Source: Amphibalanus amphitrite
Taxonomy: Eukaryota; Arthropoda; Thecostraca; Balanomorpha; Balanidae
Length of the DNA stretch: 64,000 bases
Assembly: GCF_019059575.1 (NCBI RefSeq)
Contig: NW_024881980.1
Span: 372,001-436,000 of the forward strand
Direction of reading: 5' to 3'
Below the pieces are notes generated by a model that was given only the letters and a program-made list of their open reading frames with translations, had not been told where the DNA came from and searched no databases. Numbering within the stretch: position 1 is the first letter of the stretch; each line of letters opens with the position of its first letter. Below, in pieces: positions 1 to 11,611 of the stretch. The position numbers were made by a program, and so were the translations under genes.

Positions 1-268
1 GCTGTCAAAAGCGCGGCTCTGCGGCCATTTTTGCGGAGTTATTTGCTAAAAACCGAGCCCGTACCTTAGGCCACTTGATGACCTGACCTCAGAGGTCACC
101 GGTTGATCTGAAACCTTAAAATTGGGTACCAATCGCTGCGTCTCGTATCGGCGCACACGCTCGTTTTTTTGCGACGCCTTAGCTACATCAGGGGAGAAAC
201 GGCGACGGGGGTCGTACCCCCCTCGGCCGGCGCGTATGTAGAAAACCAATAGGTCTGGCGAGGTTTAA
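1..268. mobile_element. Right end of a TTAA-flanked MITE (family A), cut by the window edge
   Basis: The segment matches the right third of the family A copies at 11612-15799 and 37228-38266: an AGGTCA-rich part, a short G-run followed by GTACC and a C-run, then the closing GGCGAGG and a TTAA-like site at 265-268 (here GGTTTAA rather than GGGTTAA). It is visibly more diverged than the other two copies, so it is probably older. Its left end lies outside the window. Confidence 0.75.
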
Positions 269-496
269 ATCCGTTCCTTCTTAGGTTTGCCCAGGTCGCC
301 AGACTAAGTTTTTTTTGCACTGCTCACTTGAATAATAAAACATAGGCTTTGTCTTGTTTTACAAGGCAGTTGCGACTTGCGAGGCATCCCGGCTTTTACT
401 TAGGCTTCTCACCTGCAACTGACCGCGTTAGAGGCTGATGTGTTACCTACATTGTGTTATTGCTATCACTTATCGCACTATGCGATGCTGAATAAA

Positions 497-528
<32 letters not shown>

Positions 529-1597
529 AGGTACTTAGGGCTCATAGATGCTTAGGACTCATCACACAGCTAACAACGCATCTCTTCAACGAGCTTGAAC
601 TTTGAAGTGTGAAAAAGGTAGGAAGTCGCGGAAGGCCTCACAAAGTCGTTGATCAATGAACCCATTCCTGCACCGTGCATCCACGAACATATGACACCTG
701 AAATAGCGATGAAATATGCCTTAAAAAGACTAAAAAGACTAAATCCAAACCTAACAGGTGCCTCATTCACTGCATTTTCTAACAAAAATGTACCTTTACT
801 ACGCTAAAATTGACGTGGGATCGTATTCGAATTCACCGCAAGTTCAAGTCAAGAAATACGAAATAAGAAAAAGAAATAAAGAAAAAAAAAGAAAAAAGAA
901 ATAAGAAATAAGAAAATATAAAAGTGCATTGTCACCCTTCCTCACCCCACCCACTCTCACTCTCGTTCGCTCTCCCCTTTATCTGCACCAAACCGCAACA
1001 TTGTCCCCTGGGGCTATGGAATCGTACCGGCACTGCCAGGCCCCTCGCACAGCAGGGTTGAAGGTCACGTGTCATGGTCAACTGCCATGCACTGCACCCC
1101 TCCCCTGGCCTCTGCCTTTGGGCACACCGGACACGCCTAACTCATGACCCAGGGCGTCGTAACGTCTGGTGGATCCTGAACCGGTTATCACCAGCCGAAA
1201 GAGGCACCTCTGCGCGGCTTCTAAAAGAGCCCTGCTGCAGCTGGGGAGGCTCGTAAAGAGACTAATCTCTTTATGGCCAGGATGAAGAGATAGCCTGTTG
1301 GTAAGCTGTGCAATGTGTGCATGCTGTCGGCAGAGGTGCACTGGAGACTGGAGCCACTGGAGGAGAACTCATGGAGCCCTGTGCCATTTGGGTCAAATTT
1401 GAGTGTATTTCGTGATACCTTTTTTACATAGGCCAGGGAAACCTTTTCGCCTATTCAACATTGGTACGTAAAAACTGCAAGGTATAGAAGGCTCTAAATC
1501 ATGTCCAACTTTACTGAAGTACGGCGCCTAGAGATTTAGAAGGACGCATCTTGCTTATCTACTGGGAGAGTGCACGTCGATTGCACCACTTTGCACT
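269..1597. other. No gene recognised; simple repeats only
   Basis: Open frames here are short and show no domain. The stretch holds a trinucleotide microsatellite near 497-528 and an A-rich tract near 840-925. Nothing else can be supported. Confidence 0.6.
497..528. repeat. (GAT)n microsatellite
   Basis: About ten uninterrupted copies of the trinucleotide GAT/ATG. Confidence 0.95.
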
Positions 1598-1882
1598 TTA
1601 TCCTGCATCGCTTGATTCATGGTTCAATTTGAAATGCCATAACAAATACATCCAATGGCGAGCTCCCGAAATAAGACACTGCCGCGCTGATGGTGGTGCC
1701 TTCAATAGATAGTTAAAAGGTGAAGGATAAAGTCGTTGTTTTTCATAATCTGAGGCTGACATATTGTGATCAGTGAGAGGCATCATTCGATAGAGACTGA
1801 TGGCGACAGACGCAAACACTAAAGTGACTTTACAGCAGGTCTGCATTATCAACACTATGGAAAATGCCTTTGAATGTCGCAT
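1598..1882 (-). CDS. Candidate small secreted protein (94 codons), unrecognised
   Basis: The frame starts MRHSKAFSIVLIMQ and has a hydrophobic N-terminal stretch to about residue 32 that could be a signal peptide or anchor, followed by a basic/polar tail with a pair of cysteines near residues 16-17 and one near 69. A consensus TATA box (CTATAAAA, minus strand, 1914-1907) lies about 25 bases upstream of the first ATG. That places a transcription start almost on this ATG, so the second methionine (residue 13) may be the real start. No family is recognised, no splice site was chosen, and the frame could be chance. It is listed because TATA box, hydrophobic leader and open frame coincide. Confidence 0.22.
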   Translation of the reverse strand: MRHSKAFSIVLIMQTCCKVTLVFASVAISLYRMMPLTDHNMSASDYEKQRLYPSPFNYLLKAPPSARQCLISGARHWMYLLWHFKLNHESSDAG

Positions 1883-1906
1883 GACTTGATCCGATGCTTT
1901 CAGACT

Positions 1907-1914
1907 TTTATAGA
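1907..1914 (-). promoter_or_regulatory. TATA-box-like site
   Basis: CTATAAAAG on the minus strand, about 25 bases upstream of the 1882 ATG. Role inferred only from spacing. Confidence 0.3.
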
Positions 1915-2119
1915 GCTTACAATGCCCTTGAGAGGACCATCCACTGTGGAGAGAACCGTCCCCTCATTTAGCTATTACTTGCTGTCAAGTCTCTGGCCGT
2001 CCCACTTACCAGGAAGACCTTGTATTGCTTCTGTTCGGCAAACCCGACCTGCACCCTTCTGCCTGGAACTGCGCATAGCCATTAGCACAGGCCGCAGCCA
2101 TTTTAACTGTCACTCTCAG

Positions 2120-2141
2120 CCCCCCCCCCCCCCCCCCCCCC
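2120..2141. repeat. Poly-C run
   Basis: Uninterrupted C-run of about 22 bases; its exact length may be unreliable in an assembly. Confidence 0.9.
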
Positions 2142-2163
2142 AGCAGCTGATCGCATGGTAATC

Positions 2164-4029
2164 AACTGGCCCCTGGAGCGAATCCTGAGCGCAACAGTGC
2201 GTGCTTAAAATTACCAGGCTCGTCACATTGATTAATGGTTGGTGGTCAGCTTCGTGCGATAGTGAGGTTCAGTGACTTGGTGGGCTGCCTTTGCTATTCT
2301 ATTTCGCTTTGTTTGAGGGATAGGCAGGCTACTTTATCATGCAACGTTGTAACATGACTATCACTAGTCATTATGCTTGGCCTTACTTAACTCTTTATAT
2401 AAAAATCCTCATTGGTGGAGGCAGCCAGAGATGCTGGGGACGGCCACTCCCCAGCATCTCTGGGGAGAGATGCTGATGCATACTCTGAAGCTTATCGTGC
2501 CCTTTGAAATGTGTATGCGTGCTGCGAACGCCTCGTAGCCAGCAGTAAAACCATGTTGTCTTCCGTCCCGTCCAATCTCGGGATTTCAGCGCTGGTTACG
2601 GATGTTATCTCGAAGCCCGTTTTAAAATGTGGCGCCTGACCGAACGGTTCCTGACAGCACGCGTACGTTCGCACGCAAACAACAGCCGCTTTCAGAACAC
2701 GTTTGTCAAAACCGCGCAAACACCGCGACTGCGGGCCATTTACACGGGCCATTGCTCGTTTTCATTTTCTAAGCTACGTTGCGGTTTGTCTTGTTCCTCC
2801 CGCTTTGGTTTATCCTTACCAAGCATTCAAATGAGGGAGACAGGATAAGCTCTTTGAAAGGTCACTTATTTTCAAGGTTACTGCCTATAGTGCCTGTACT
2901 GCTTAGCACCCATAAACATGCGGATTTGCATCTAGGTACTCCGTGACTACATGAGTAAATCGCTGTCGTTGAATCAAGTGCACTGTAGAGTGTAGAAACA
3001 TTTGTGAAAATTAGCTTCGAATTATGGCAGGCTGAACATTATATTTCCGTAGTAGTTAGTACTTAACCTTTTCAGTATACTGAACAATGCAGTGCATATC
3101 TGTACCCACAATTTCTCAATGCTTTATAAAAATAGCCAAGCCCCGTGCTTTACATGACCGAGGCTTATGCTCGATAGCTAAAAACCCTTTTCGTAATGAT
3201 TGTGTTTTTCTATTGAAAGCAACCCTTGGTGTCGGGAAGTTTAGTGAAAGCTGCCGCATGGGATCAGTAATCTTTGCACCAAACTTTAGAAAGGAATAAG
3301 TATCCGTCAAACAGACAATGCTCTTCCTTGCTTTATTATGCAAAACGTGTTGGTGCTGATCGTTTTTTAGCTTGATTTATATTTTAAAGATCATCTGTTT
3401 TTCTTGCAAAACGGTTTGCATCTTGAGTATATGGCTTCGCAGTCTGTATCCTTTCACCCATAGCGGCGTTACTCAAAATATAGCTTACCGTTGTCTATGG
3501 CAACTGTGCATACATTTTTGAATTCCTCTCGTCAAATCTGATGTGATAACAACTAGTGCCTACTTTTATTTGTGTCTGTTTTCAGTGCTTGTGTTCAGTA
3601 TTTGTGTTAATAATTTGTGATCAGTATTTTCATTCATTATTTGTACGCATCATTTGTCTTCAGTGTCGATTTGTACTCAGATATTTACCGTCTATATCTG
3701 TGATCAATATTTGAACCGATATGCTTTCTCGATAGCCGAAACAATCCACGCTCATTGACGTTATATTTCGCTGCGGTAGGATGTAAGCGCACATGGCACA
3801 ATGTGACGTAATGATGCATCACAGGTGCGCACTTTCAATAGACACATTTCACAATAAATACGATGTTTAAATAAATACAAAGCCTCACGTACTGGCATCA
3901 CTCAGATGACACACAAATATCAGATAGTCAACGCCAAAAGGAAGCATCACCCGCGCCTTAACTCGCGTCTCAGCACTGGGCAACAGTTGCAGTTGGCGTT
4001 GCGCAGTTGCGTTCGTTGCGTTGCGCTGC
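2164..4029. other. No gene recognised
   Basis: AT-rich sequence with short frames only. It includes the hairpin at 2425-2463 and a degenerate run of TTTGTGTTCAGTAT-like words near 3570-3720. The 3' UTR of the minus-strand gene ending at 4030 should lie just left of 4030, but no clear AATAAA was seen on that strand. Confidence 0.5.
2425..2463. repeat. Perfect 16-bp hairpin
   Basis: The arm CCAGAGATGCTGGGGA (2425-2440) is followed by a 7-base loop (2441-2447) and its exact reverse complement (2448-2463). It is not linked to any gene seen here. Confidence 0.9.
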
Positions 4030-4358
4030 TCAGTTGCGCGACTCGCGGGCGATGCGCACCAGGCTGAGGATGACCTTGCTGTTGTACTTGCAGGTGGAGT
4101 AGAGCTCGGCGCACGTTTTCACGTCGCTCTGAGAGCCGACGAAGGCAGCGTAGCTGTATTTGCCAGCAGCGGTGCCCAGGGCCTCGGCAGGCACCGGACG
4201 CGGGTGGGAGCTGTAACAGAAAGGGCGACTGTTAGGGCGGCGGTCAGGACGTCTAGGGCTATGGGCGAAATTTGGTCACGTCATGAGTGACGAGTTTGTT
4301 TTGTGTCGTTAAGCAAGGGCAGTTTCTCTGGACTCTCTCTTTTTTCTCTTTCTTTTCT

Positions 4359-4411
<53 letters not shown>

Positions 4412-7400
4412 TTCTTTCTTTGTTTTCGATTTCAACTAAAGTTGCAGCCAATTTACGATTGAAACACACGATCTGCAGAAAATCAACAAAAGATTGTGTC
4501 GAAATTGCGAACATTCGCGTAGCCGAATGCTCCGTGCGAGGCATTGAGCAGCACCATGTTGGTAAGACCAGCTTTCCGGACCAGGAAGAGCCCTGGGTGT
4601 GTGCTATGGACGTGACCGCCCTCATACTTCTCACGGAGGTCACCAGGTCACGAAATCGGCACCTGGGTGCGCCACTGGTCGTGCCAGTGCGAGCCATAAT
4701 CGAACCACCCGATCAGCGTGATCGCTCCGTGAACAAGGTCGTGGCTGTGTCGTGAAAAGAGTCGTGACCGGACCAAGGCAGGATAAACGCCATAGATCGG
4801 AGTCATCTTAACCCAGTGATGACGTCACCAGGAAGACGTCATCGCCGCATTTAAAAAAGATTCACGGGCTCTGGATGACCGTCACCCGGCGCACATTGAG
4901 GGCGCATCACGATGACGAGCATATCGCTTCTACCAGGAACTCTGACCGAGCCGTGAGATCAGTATCAGTGACTCAGATCGAGTCGGGATGACTCAGTCAG
5001 GTGTCATCAAAGGACATCCGTGACCGCCCAACAAACAGAAAGGAAACGGTGGGGCAGGTCAGTATATAAGCTGTCGCATGTTTGCTCCCTTTCGCAACCA
5101 TCTCACACGCGGAAGACACCCACAAAAACATCCCATTCGTCTTGATGATAATATGCCTCGACCACATAACGACCTCGTATAGCGGAATGCGCGTTTTTGT
5201 TCCGGTCCTCTATTGTGAGGTCAGTGTCCCATCGCGTCTCGGCCGAAATCGGCGGGTTTTCCCGGCCGGCCGGTCGGCGGTCGGTTTGGACTGGGGCGTG
5301 ACCAACCGCGCTCTACCGACCGCTGCCGCCGACCCGGCCGGCCATTTCGACCCAGCTGCGCCCATTGGGTTCGAGAGACGCCCCAGGAGCAGCCACCAGC
5401 TGAGCAAAACCCGACTGATGACTGCCTACCGGCCAACCAGCGGCAACAGAGTCGAGCCACGGTCACTAACCCTCGCTGAAAGGCGCAGACGCTGGGCGAA
5501 CATGACGCAGCGAAATCGCCGCAGATGAGGTGCCCGACCGTGAATGGTCTAGATTTATGACGGGCGTAATAGGAATGCAGAGCACCAGACTATAGTGACC
5601 ATGCTTTTTTAATTTGGATGAAACGATACACAAATAGTTTGTTTGTCATATACCTTTGATGACTGTCAATGATCAGTCCACTGATGTTCCGACAAATTGT
5701 TTCATTTTGAAATAACTGCTGTTATTTGCAACAGATAGATCGACAGAGAAGGAGAAAAAGTGGTCGATATAAGGTCACGGATATTCGACCCTTTAAGTGA
5801 TAACTTAACGACTGATAACTTCGCAGTTCACAGCTTTGATTTAACTTGTTTCCAAATTATATTTAACACTTTCGCTCGGCATGGGGTCTTAATTCTCCAC
5901 CAAACATTTCTCGTTATTCTCTTTATTTATGCCGACTATTTGAATACCGCGATTACCATTACCAGCTCCTGTCCTTTCAGCATCTCTTCTCGGCACCCAT
6001 CCATCCTCCAGCAGAGCTACCGCCGCCGCCGCCCCTCCCCCTCCCCCAGCAGCTCTGCCGACGGACCTTCATACCCCCCCCCCCCCACCTCGAGGGTACT
6101 TCTCATGTGGTCCAGCGCACTGCGCAGCGAGGCATCCCTCCATTAAATGCAACCTAAACTGCTCCTTAAATCAATCCCGACACCCATGACCTTGACGAGT
6201 TCCAGCTAAAGAAGCCGGCGAACAGCCTAAATAAAGCTTATCGTACACACGGCCAACGCAAAATGGACGACTGAATTACCTTTAGTGGCATATTTGTAAT
6301 TTGGATAATTTCGCCGCTTAGGAAGTTATGTAATGCTCATGGCATGACCAGCGCCTTTTAACAAGGATAATTGAAGAGAACCATGAATTATTAACTATGA
6401 ACATGAGTCATGACAGCATGGTGATATCTCTACTGGGAGTATTTACTTTTCTTTTCCACATTTCAATGCCCTTAGATGTCAAGGACGGTCCTAAGCTGAT
6501 ATTAGAACAGATAAACAAGGGAAATTATTATGCCGATAATTTTTAGAACTGCCTGAGAGACAAAGCAGGCAGCGTTGCGCTGGTGGGTCGGGGAATTTGT
6601 ATTTGTATTTGTACAAATACAAATTCGTCGACACTGACAGAGGACAAATACAAATTCCCCGACACTGACAGAGGCATAAAGTAACCGGAGAAAAACGATG
6701 AAAACTGAGGAGCAACATGGGGGTCGCCCGTCTAGCGCGGAGCTTTGGGACATTTCCTTTCACGCAACGTACGAACTTTATGCAAGTGATCGGTTTCCGC
6801 ATAGAGAAATACGATTTAACCGTTTTGATTAAAACAATTTTTTTTTTAAATTGCATGGCAATGGCTGATGAAGCACCTAAAATCCGACAATTCCTTGACA
6901 CAAGAAAACCTTTTTATCAAAATGACCATATAGCGCCCAGAGCCCCTTTTCTGAAACCACCATGCATCGCACAGCACGGTAATACAGATTCGACACTACT
7001 ACTGACACCACCGACTTCTATCACATACCCAATAACGTCATCAACACCAGTCGTGCCACCCAGTGACGTCACTGACCTGAAGAGTCCGTCGATGATCAGC
7101 TGGCCATACTCGCCGACCTGCTCTCCGGCGGCGGCGCGAGCTTCGAGCTCACACACCAGGCGCATACCGCACTGGGCCTTGTCGCGAGACAGAACCTTCT
7201 CGAAGCTGAGCTCCGTCTCGTCCGCTCCGCTGCTCAGGTCACGACGCTGTGGAAGAGGTCAGGGAAGGTCAGGGCAGGTCACAGTACTATTTGAGAGTTC
7301 AAAGGAAGTCATAGCGCTATCAGAGAGGCCAGGGAAGGTCACGAAGCTGTTGGAGAAATCAGGAAGGGTCATGAAGCTGTTGGAAAGGTCAGAAAAGGTC

Positions 7401-9600
7401 AGAAGGTTGTTGAATGGGTCAGAGGAGGTTATACGGGTGTTGAGCAGGTCAAAGAAGGTCATGAGGGTGTTTGAGAGGTCACAGAAGGTCACGAGGGTGT
7501 TCGAGTGATAAGAGGTCACGAGTTTGATAGATCAGAGACGGTCATGAGGTCGAAGAGGTCAGTCAATGTCATGAAGCTCTTTGAGAGGCCATGGAAGATA
7601 TGAGGCTGCCATGGAGGTTAGATACGATTATGGGGCTGTCACAGAGGTCACAGCTCACGATGCTGTTTGGATAACCCGAGAAAAATTACGCTTATAACTA
7701 CTTAGCAAAAAGCTCGGGGATAGGGTTGTGCTGCGGCTCAAAACGAAGAGTTTGGTGGCGTTATTGAAATTACCAGGTAAGAAGGCAACAAGCAGCTCAG
7801 GGAATGCTTTGATGCTTAGAACATCTAAAATCTTTGGAAGCAGGAATGAAATAAGAAAAGAACGAGGTGCAAGAAAGACGATAAATACTTTATCTGGAGT
7901 GGATGTGGAAGAGGCGAGGACTCGACGAGCCTGTGGCTGTCAACTGCCCGAACGTCGTAGGGTGGTGATGGACCTATCGGGGGACCAGAGCGCCATCTAC
8001 ACGGGGATCTGAGGTGTCCTCAGAGACTGAGGCCAGGCCGTACTTCGTAGAGGGCGCTGAGCTAGGAAGTTTCAGTGGGTGTCTGCCGTGCATACTGATT
8101 CGCCAGCGCCATCTAGGCATTTAACCATTTGTCGTCAACTACTGCTTCAGGTGGGCCAGTCTATTCATTGTAGGTGGCGCTGAGGCCTCGGGATTTGCCA
8201 ATAGACCTCGAGAACGCTTAGGAGTCGCTGGTGTTATCTGCCTGTACAATATTCATTCAGTGGCCACTTGTTTAGAGAATAAGACATCAACATGAGAATA
8301 TAGTGAAATATTGGGAACACTGCTAAACTCATTTGGAGGTCTACGGGTGCGGTGCCACCATTGTCCGATCGTCCTTTTACGGTTTCGGAAACGTAAAACC
8401 ACAGGCACTAGCACGATGCATGCTTAAAGGTGCCTGACACGACGAAAGACGCATGGCCAAACCACCGTGATAATAAGTGGAACGCTTTTGGAACCGTCTA
8501 CACTACACACGTCTCAGTTGTGTCACAGCACTCCAATTTGAGCCCAGGTCAGCGGGTTCAGGGGCCGTATTCACGTCGACTTCGTAAGTCGATTTTCTTT
8601 CGTAAGTATAATTTGGTATTCAGTATTCACGTCGACACTTCTTAAGTTTTTATCGACGGAGTTCACGTGATTAAAAAAATTTTCTTAAGAAGTAGGTCAA
8701 ACTTAAGAAGATTCTTACGAAAATGATCGACGTGAATACGGCCCCAGGTCTGTCCGAATAGGAGCGCCATCTGCATGAAGCCTCAAAGCAAACGCCTCAG
8801 CATTCCCTCTAGATGACGACCGCTTCAGTGACACCGATTGGCGGTTGCGTAGATGGCGTTGGACAAGCAATAATTACGTTATTTACATATACTTGGTAAC
8901 AATATCGCAATGCGCGGGCAAACATCCCCCCATGGACGGCGTGAAATGAAAAATCCAAAGAGCAGCTGGAATCACAGTCAACCAATAGTGAGCTGTATGC
9001 AGGGATCGTGGTATTTGGATGCAAAAAAAAACACACACACACACATACAGAATAAAAAACTCACGAATCGGCCGTAGTACGGCTGAGGGCGATAGCCGCC
9101 GCCGTAGTAGGGACCCGGCTGGTAACCGCCGTAGCCGCCGTAGCCAGGGGCGTAGCCGGGATAGCGGTTACGCCGACGGTTAGAGTTCTGCCGGAAAAGG
9201 GGCGATGATACACGTGAAAATAAGGTGGTGAGTGAGCACTACATAAGTTGTTTAAGTCAAGTTAAATAAACGTAACTGCGGGGCGTTCAGTGCTGGCTGA
9301 TTTTGACCATGCTGCTCTCATTTGTGAGCAAGTATCTCATACGCCGTCTCTTGTGCAATTAGGCTACTCATTACACGACCCTCGGACATTGCTCAACGCC
9401 CCGAATTTACGACTATACCCCGGGGGCTGACCCGTCGCGCGGCGTGGGGGGGGGCGTACCTGAATGGCAAGGACGCCCAGTCCGACCACGGCCGTACCGG
9501 CCAGAGCCAGAGTAGCGCCCTGAACCACTCCCTGGTTGTAGGTCTGCGCGGCGCAGAAGCCCACCACGCACACGGCCAGGACCACCTGCAGCAGCTTCAT
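4030..9600 (-). CDS. Secreted protein with DM4/12-like (DUF1719-like) C-terminal domain, four coding exons
   Basis: Four minus-strand exons join in frame with GT-AG borders: 9460-9600, 9065-9187, 7077-7246 and 4030-4210, giving 204 residues. Exon 1 (47 residues) starts MKLLQVVLAVCVVGFCAAQ, a typical signal peptide, then a short small-residue hydrophobic stretch. Exon 2 (41 residues) is Gly/Tyr/Pro-rich (GYGGYGGYQPGPYYGGGY), like cuticle or matrix proteins. Exon 3 carries CGMRLVCELE, which fits the C-x5-C-E core of DM4/12 proteins, and exon 4 carries YSYAAFVGSQ and CAELYSTC, matching the later tyrosine/cysteine part of that family; it ends with TGA at 4030-4032. Donors read GTACG, GTGAGT and GTCAGT. 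Phases agree at every junction (0, 0, 2). The start was chosen for the signal peptide and the GGCACCATG context; the bases just upstream (CTCCCACAG) could be the acceptor of a 5' UTR intron. The family call is by motif layout, not a search; the role is unknown, with a matrix or cuticle function inferred from the repeats. Confidence 0.8.
4362..4406. repeat. (CT)n microsatellite
   Basis: Dinucleotide run inside the large third intron of the DM4/12-like gene. Confidence 0.95.
6587..6663. repeat. Inverted repeat with internal TTTGTA words
   Basis: Arms of 20 bases at 6587-6606 and 6644-6663 are exact reverse complements. Between them a smaller palindrome of TTTGTA/TACAAA words and a duplicated CGACACTGACAGAGG lie nested. 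It sits in the third intron of the DM4/12-like gene and may be a small foldback remnant. Confidence 0.8.
7251..7565. repeat. AGGTCA minisatellite in intron 2 of the DM4/12-like gene
   Basis: Degenerate tandem units of about 38-40 bases, each with one or two AGGTCA-like words (such as GAGGTCACAGAAGGTCACGA). It begins within a few bases of the exon 3 acceptor. Short open frames on both strands here are by-products of the repeat. AGGTCA is the nuclear-receptor half-site; any receptor binding is inference. Confidence 0.85.
8562..8744. mobile_element. Palindromic MITE with CAG target duplication (Harbinger-like)
   Basis: A 183-bp element opens GGGCCGTATTCACGTCGA and closes with its reverse complement; most of the interior also folds back (AAGTCGA and CTTAAG words). 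Direct CAG trinucleotides flank it at 8559-8561 and 8745-8747. The GGGCC ends and 3-bp duplication suit PIF/Harbinger-type elements. It lies in intron 2 of the DM4/12-like gene. Confidence 0.75.
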
Positions 9601-9735
9601 GGTGCCTGTGGGAGGATGAAGCCGCGTCAAATGACGTCATTAGGGGAACGAGGTGGGATTATGTTCGGTGCAGAAGACCGGCAGGCGGGCAGAGTAGTGT
9701 CAAATGACGTCATTAGGGGTATGAGGTGAGCTGGA
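9601..9735 (-). promoter_or_regulatory. Upstream region with duplicated CRE-like TGACGTCA block
   Basis: Just upstream of the start codon, a roughly 30-bp block (TCAAATGACGTCATTAGGGG and flanking bases) occurs twice, at about 9627 and 9697, each with a perfect TGACGTCA. This is the binding site of CREB/ATF factors. Regulation of the gene at 4030-9600 is inferred from position. The nearest copy may instead lie in a 5' UTR intron. Confidence 0.4.
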
Positions 9736-10922
9736 GGTCGCAAAAAACTATAAAGTGATCTTATAACGAGATGCATACTAACCTATAACAAGCGAAACAT
9801 TTAGCAGCTACCTATGTTGAATATGTCTTGCGACTTCTTAGCTTGCATGGCATTACCATAAAATTTGATATAGAGCAGACGCCCACATTTATCATAAAGA
9901 CAGCTCAAGACTGGCTTACAGAAGAATTAGAGCACTGTAACCTTGCTGCAGTTAATCGCTTTATTTTCATTCAGTGATGATGACACGGGGGCATCATTAC
10001 CGAAAATTGAACAACGCTTCGCTTGAGAGAGCCACAAACAAACAACAGACACGGAATATCTGACATGGTTCAGTGGCTGACCATCTGGCTGAACTGTCAA
10101 CACGTGCTCCTTCAGTCCTTGCGTTAAATATTGACCCACAAATAAATCATTATTCATCAATGAATTGAAATTTGATGAAAGATAAAAAACATTTGAAGTA
10201 ATTTTGGTGACCTTACAACATTTAGGTAAGCGAGAGAAAAGGTTTTAACAGGTCAATGCAGCTCAGAATGAGTAGGAGTAAGACCTCGCTGTACTACTCG
10301 TAATCTCTAAGGATGTGCCTCAGCCACCTCTCGCGTCGGATTGGCTAATATGTAACGTCGTGGACTGGGCGGGGCAGGGGAGGAGGGGATGGCAGGTGGC
10401 GGGGAGGGGTCGGAGAGGGGCGGGGCCGACTCCCCGGCGCCAGCTGTTTGACCACTCACTGACCGTGACGTCACCACACAGCGACCCGGCAAGGTCAGCT
10501 GGTGGAGAGGGGGGAGGGTGATGACGCGTATAATCACCGATTTATCGATTGCCTGGACGGGAAACAGGCATTGCCGCGCCCATGGAACTACTCAGAACAA
10601 GTCATAAACTGGTGTCAATGTCAGGAGGTGAGGCGGCACATGGTTTGAATTATTCGGATAAGTCGTAAGCATTGGACGGTTGCTTGATAAAATGTCAACG
10701 TCGAGATGAATCCAGATTGAGACTTCTCCCTATGTTTCATGTGAGGCTCCGCTTAAAGTCGACGAGAGAAAATGGTTCTAAAAGATCACAAGCCGTTACC
10801 GATTTATTCAATGGTGGTGCATTACGGAGGTTATGTATTTGGCTGCTTTTACCTTTTTGCTGTATTTGATTGGAATACTTTTGACGACGGATTGGCAAAT
10901 GAACGACAAACTGATATTGGTT
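9736..10922. other. No gene recognised
   Basis: Short unsupported frames; a GC-rich patch at about 10340-10520 with runs of GGGGAGGGG. No domain or transposon end seen. Confidence 0.55.
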
Positions 10923-11611
10923 TTAACACGCGCACCGACGGGGGTCTGCGCCAACTTCGTACCGACGGGGGGGGGGGCGGATGACCGCCCCCCCCCTGAG
11001 ATCTCGAGAACGAAGCAAGATAGCGACAAGCGGTAAACGGCATCGGATACGCACGGACAAGGTCTACAATTTTTACAAAGGTCATTTTCAGGTCAGGTCA
11101 AAGATGACATCACAGGGGTCAAAAAAAGTCAAAATGGCGGCGCTTGATATGGAGAGAGTTTTTCTCGAATAACTTTCGAATTAGTCAAGATAGGAACAAA
11201 CTAAGGGCATAATCATGATCCTCTCGATCGAATGATATATATGTAGACCTCGAACGGACAAGGTCAAAGGTTGACCTCAGGTCACGTGACCTCGAGGTCA
11301 TCATGTATATCATTCGATGCGTCTTGACGAGCTGAACACAATGAGACCATCCGCGCGGCTGTATCTTGTTCCTGTACGGAGTTTATTGGCAAAAAACCTT
11401 TGGTGACCTTTGTTGACGTCACATGACCTTACAGCTGCTCAACAGCAAAACTGACCTCAAGGTAGTGAAGGTTGATCGTATATGAAGTCATGTATGGTAT
11501 ATGGGGCCATTTCGACCCGTTTTAGTGGTAAAAACAGGGAGTTGATTTTTCCCCCATTGACTTATAATTATGGGGAGGTCGAGAAATTGACCTGACCTTA
11601 GGTCACCAATA

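Noticed and set aside
4281-4755. Overlapping frames of Ser/Leu and Arg/Glu repeats on opposite strands
   Set aside because: They are driven by the (CT)n microsatellite at 4362-4406.
5082-5528. A 148-codon plus-strand frame, Arg-rich at the end
   Set aside because: It lies in intron 3 of the DM4/12-like gene without domain or splice context.
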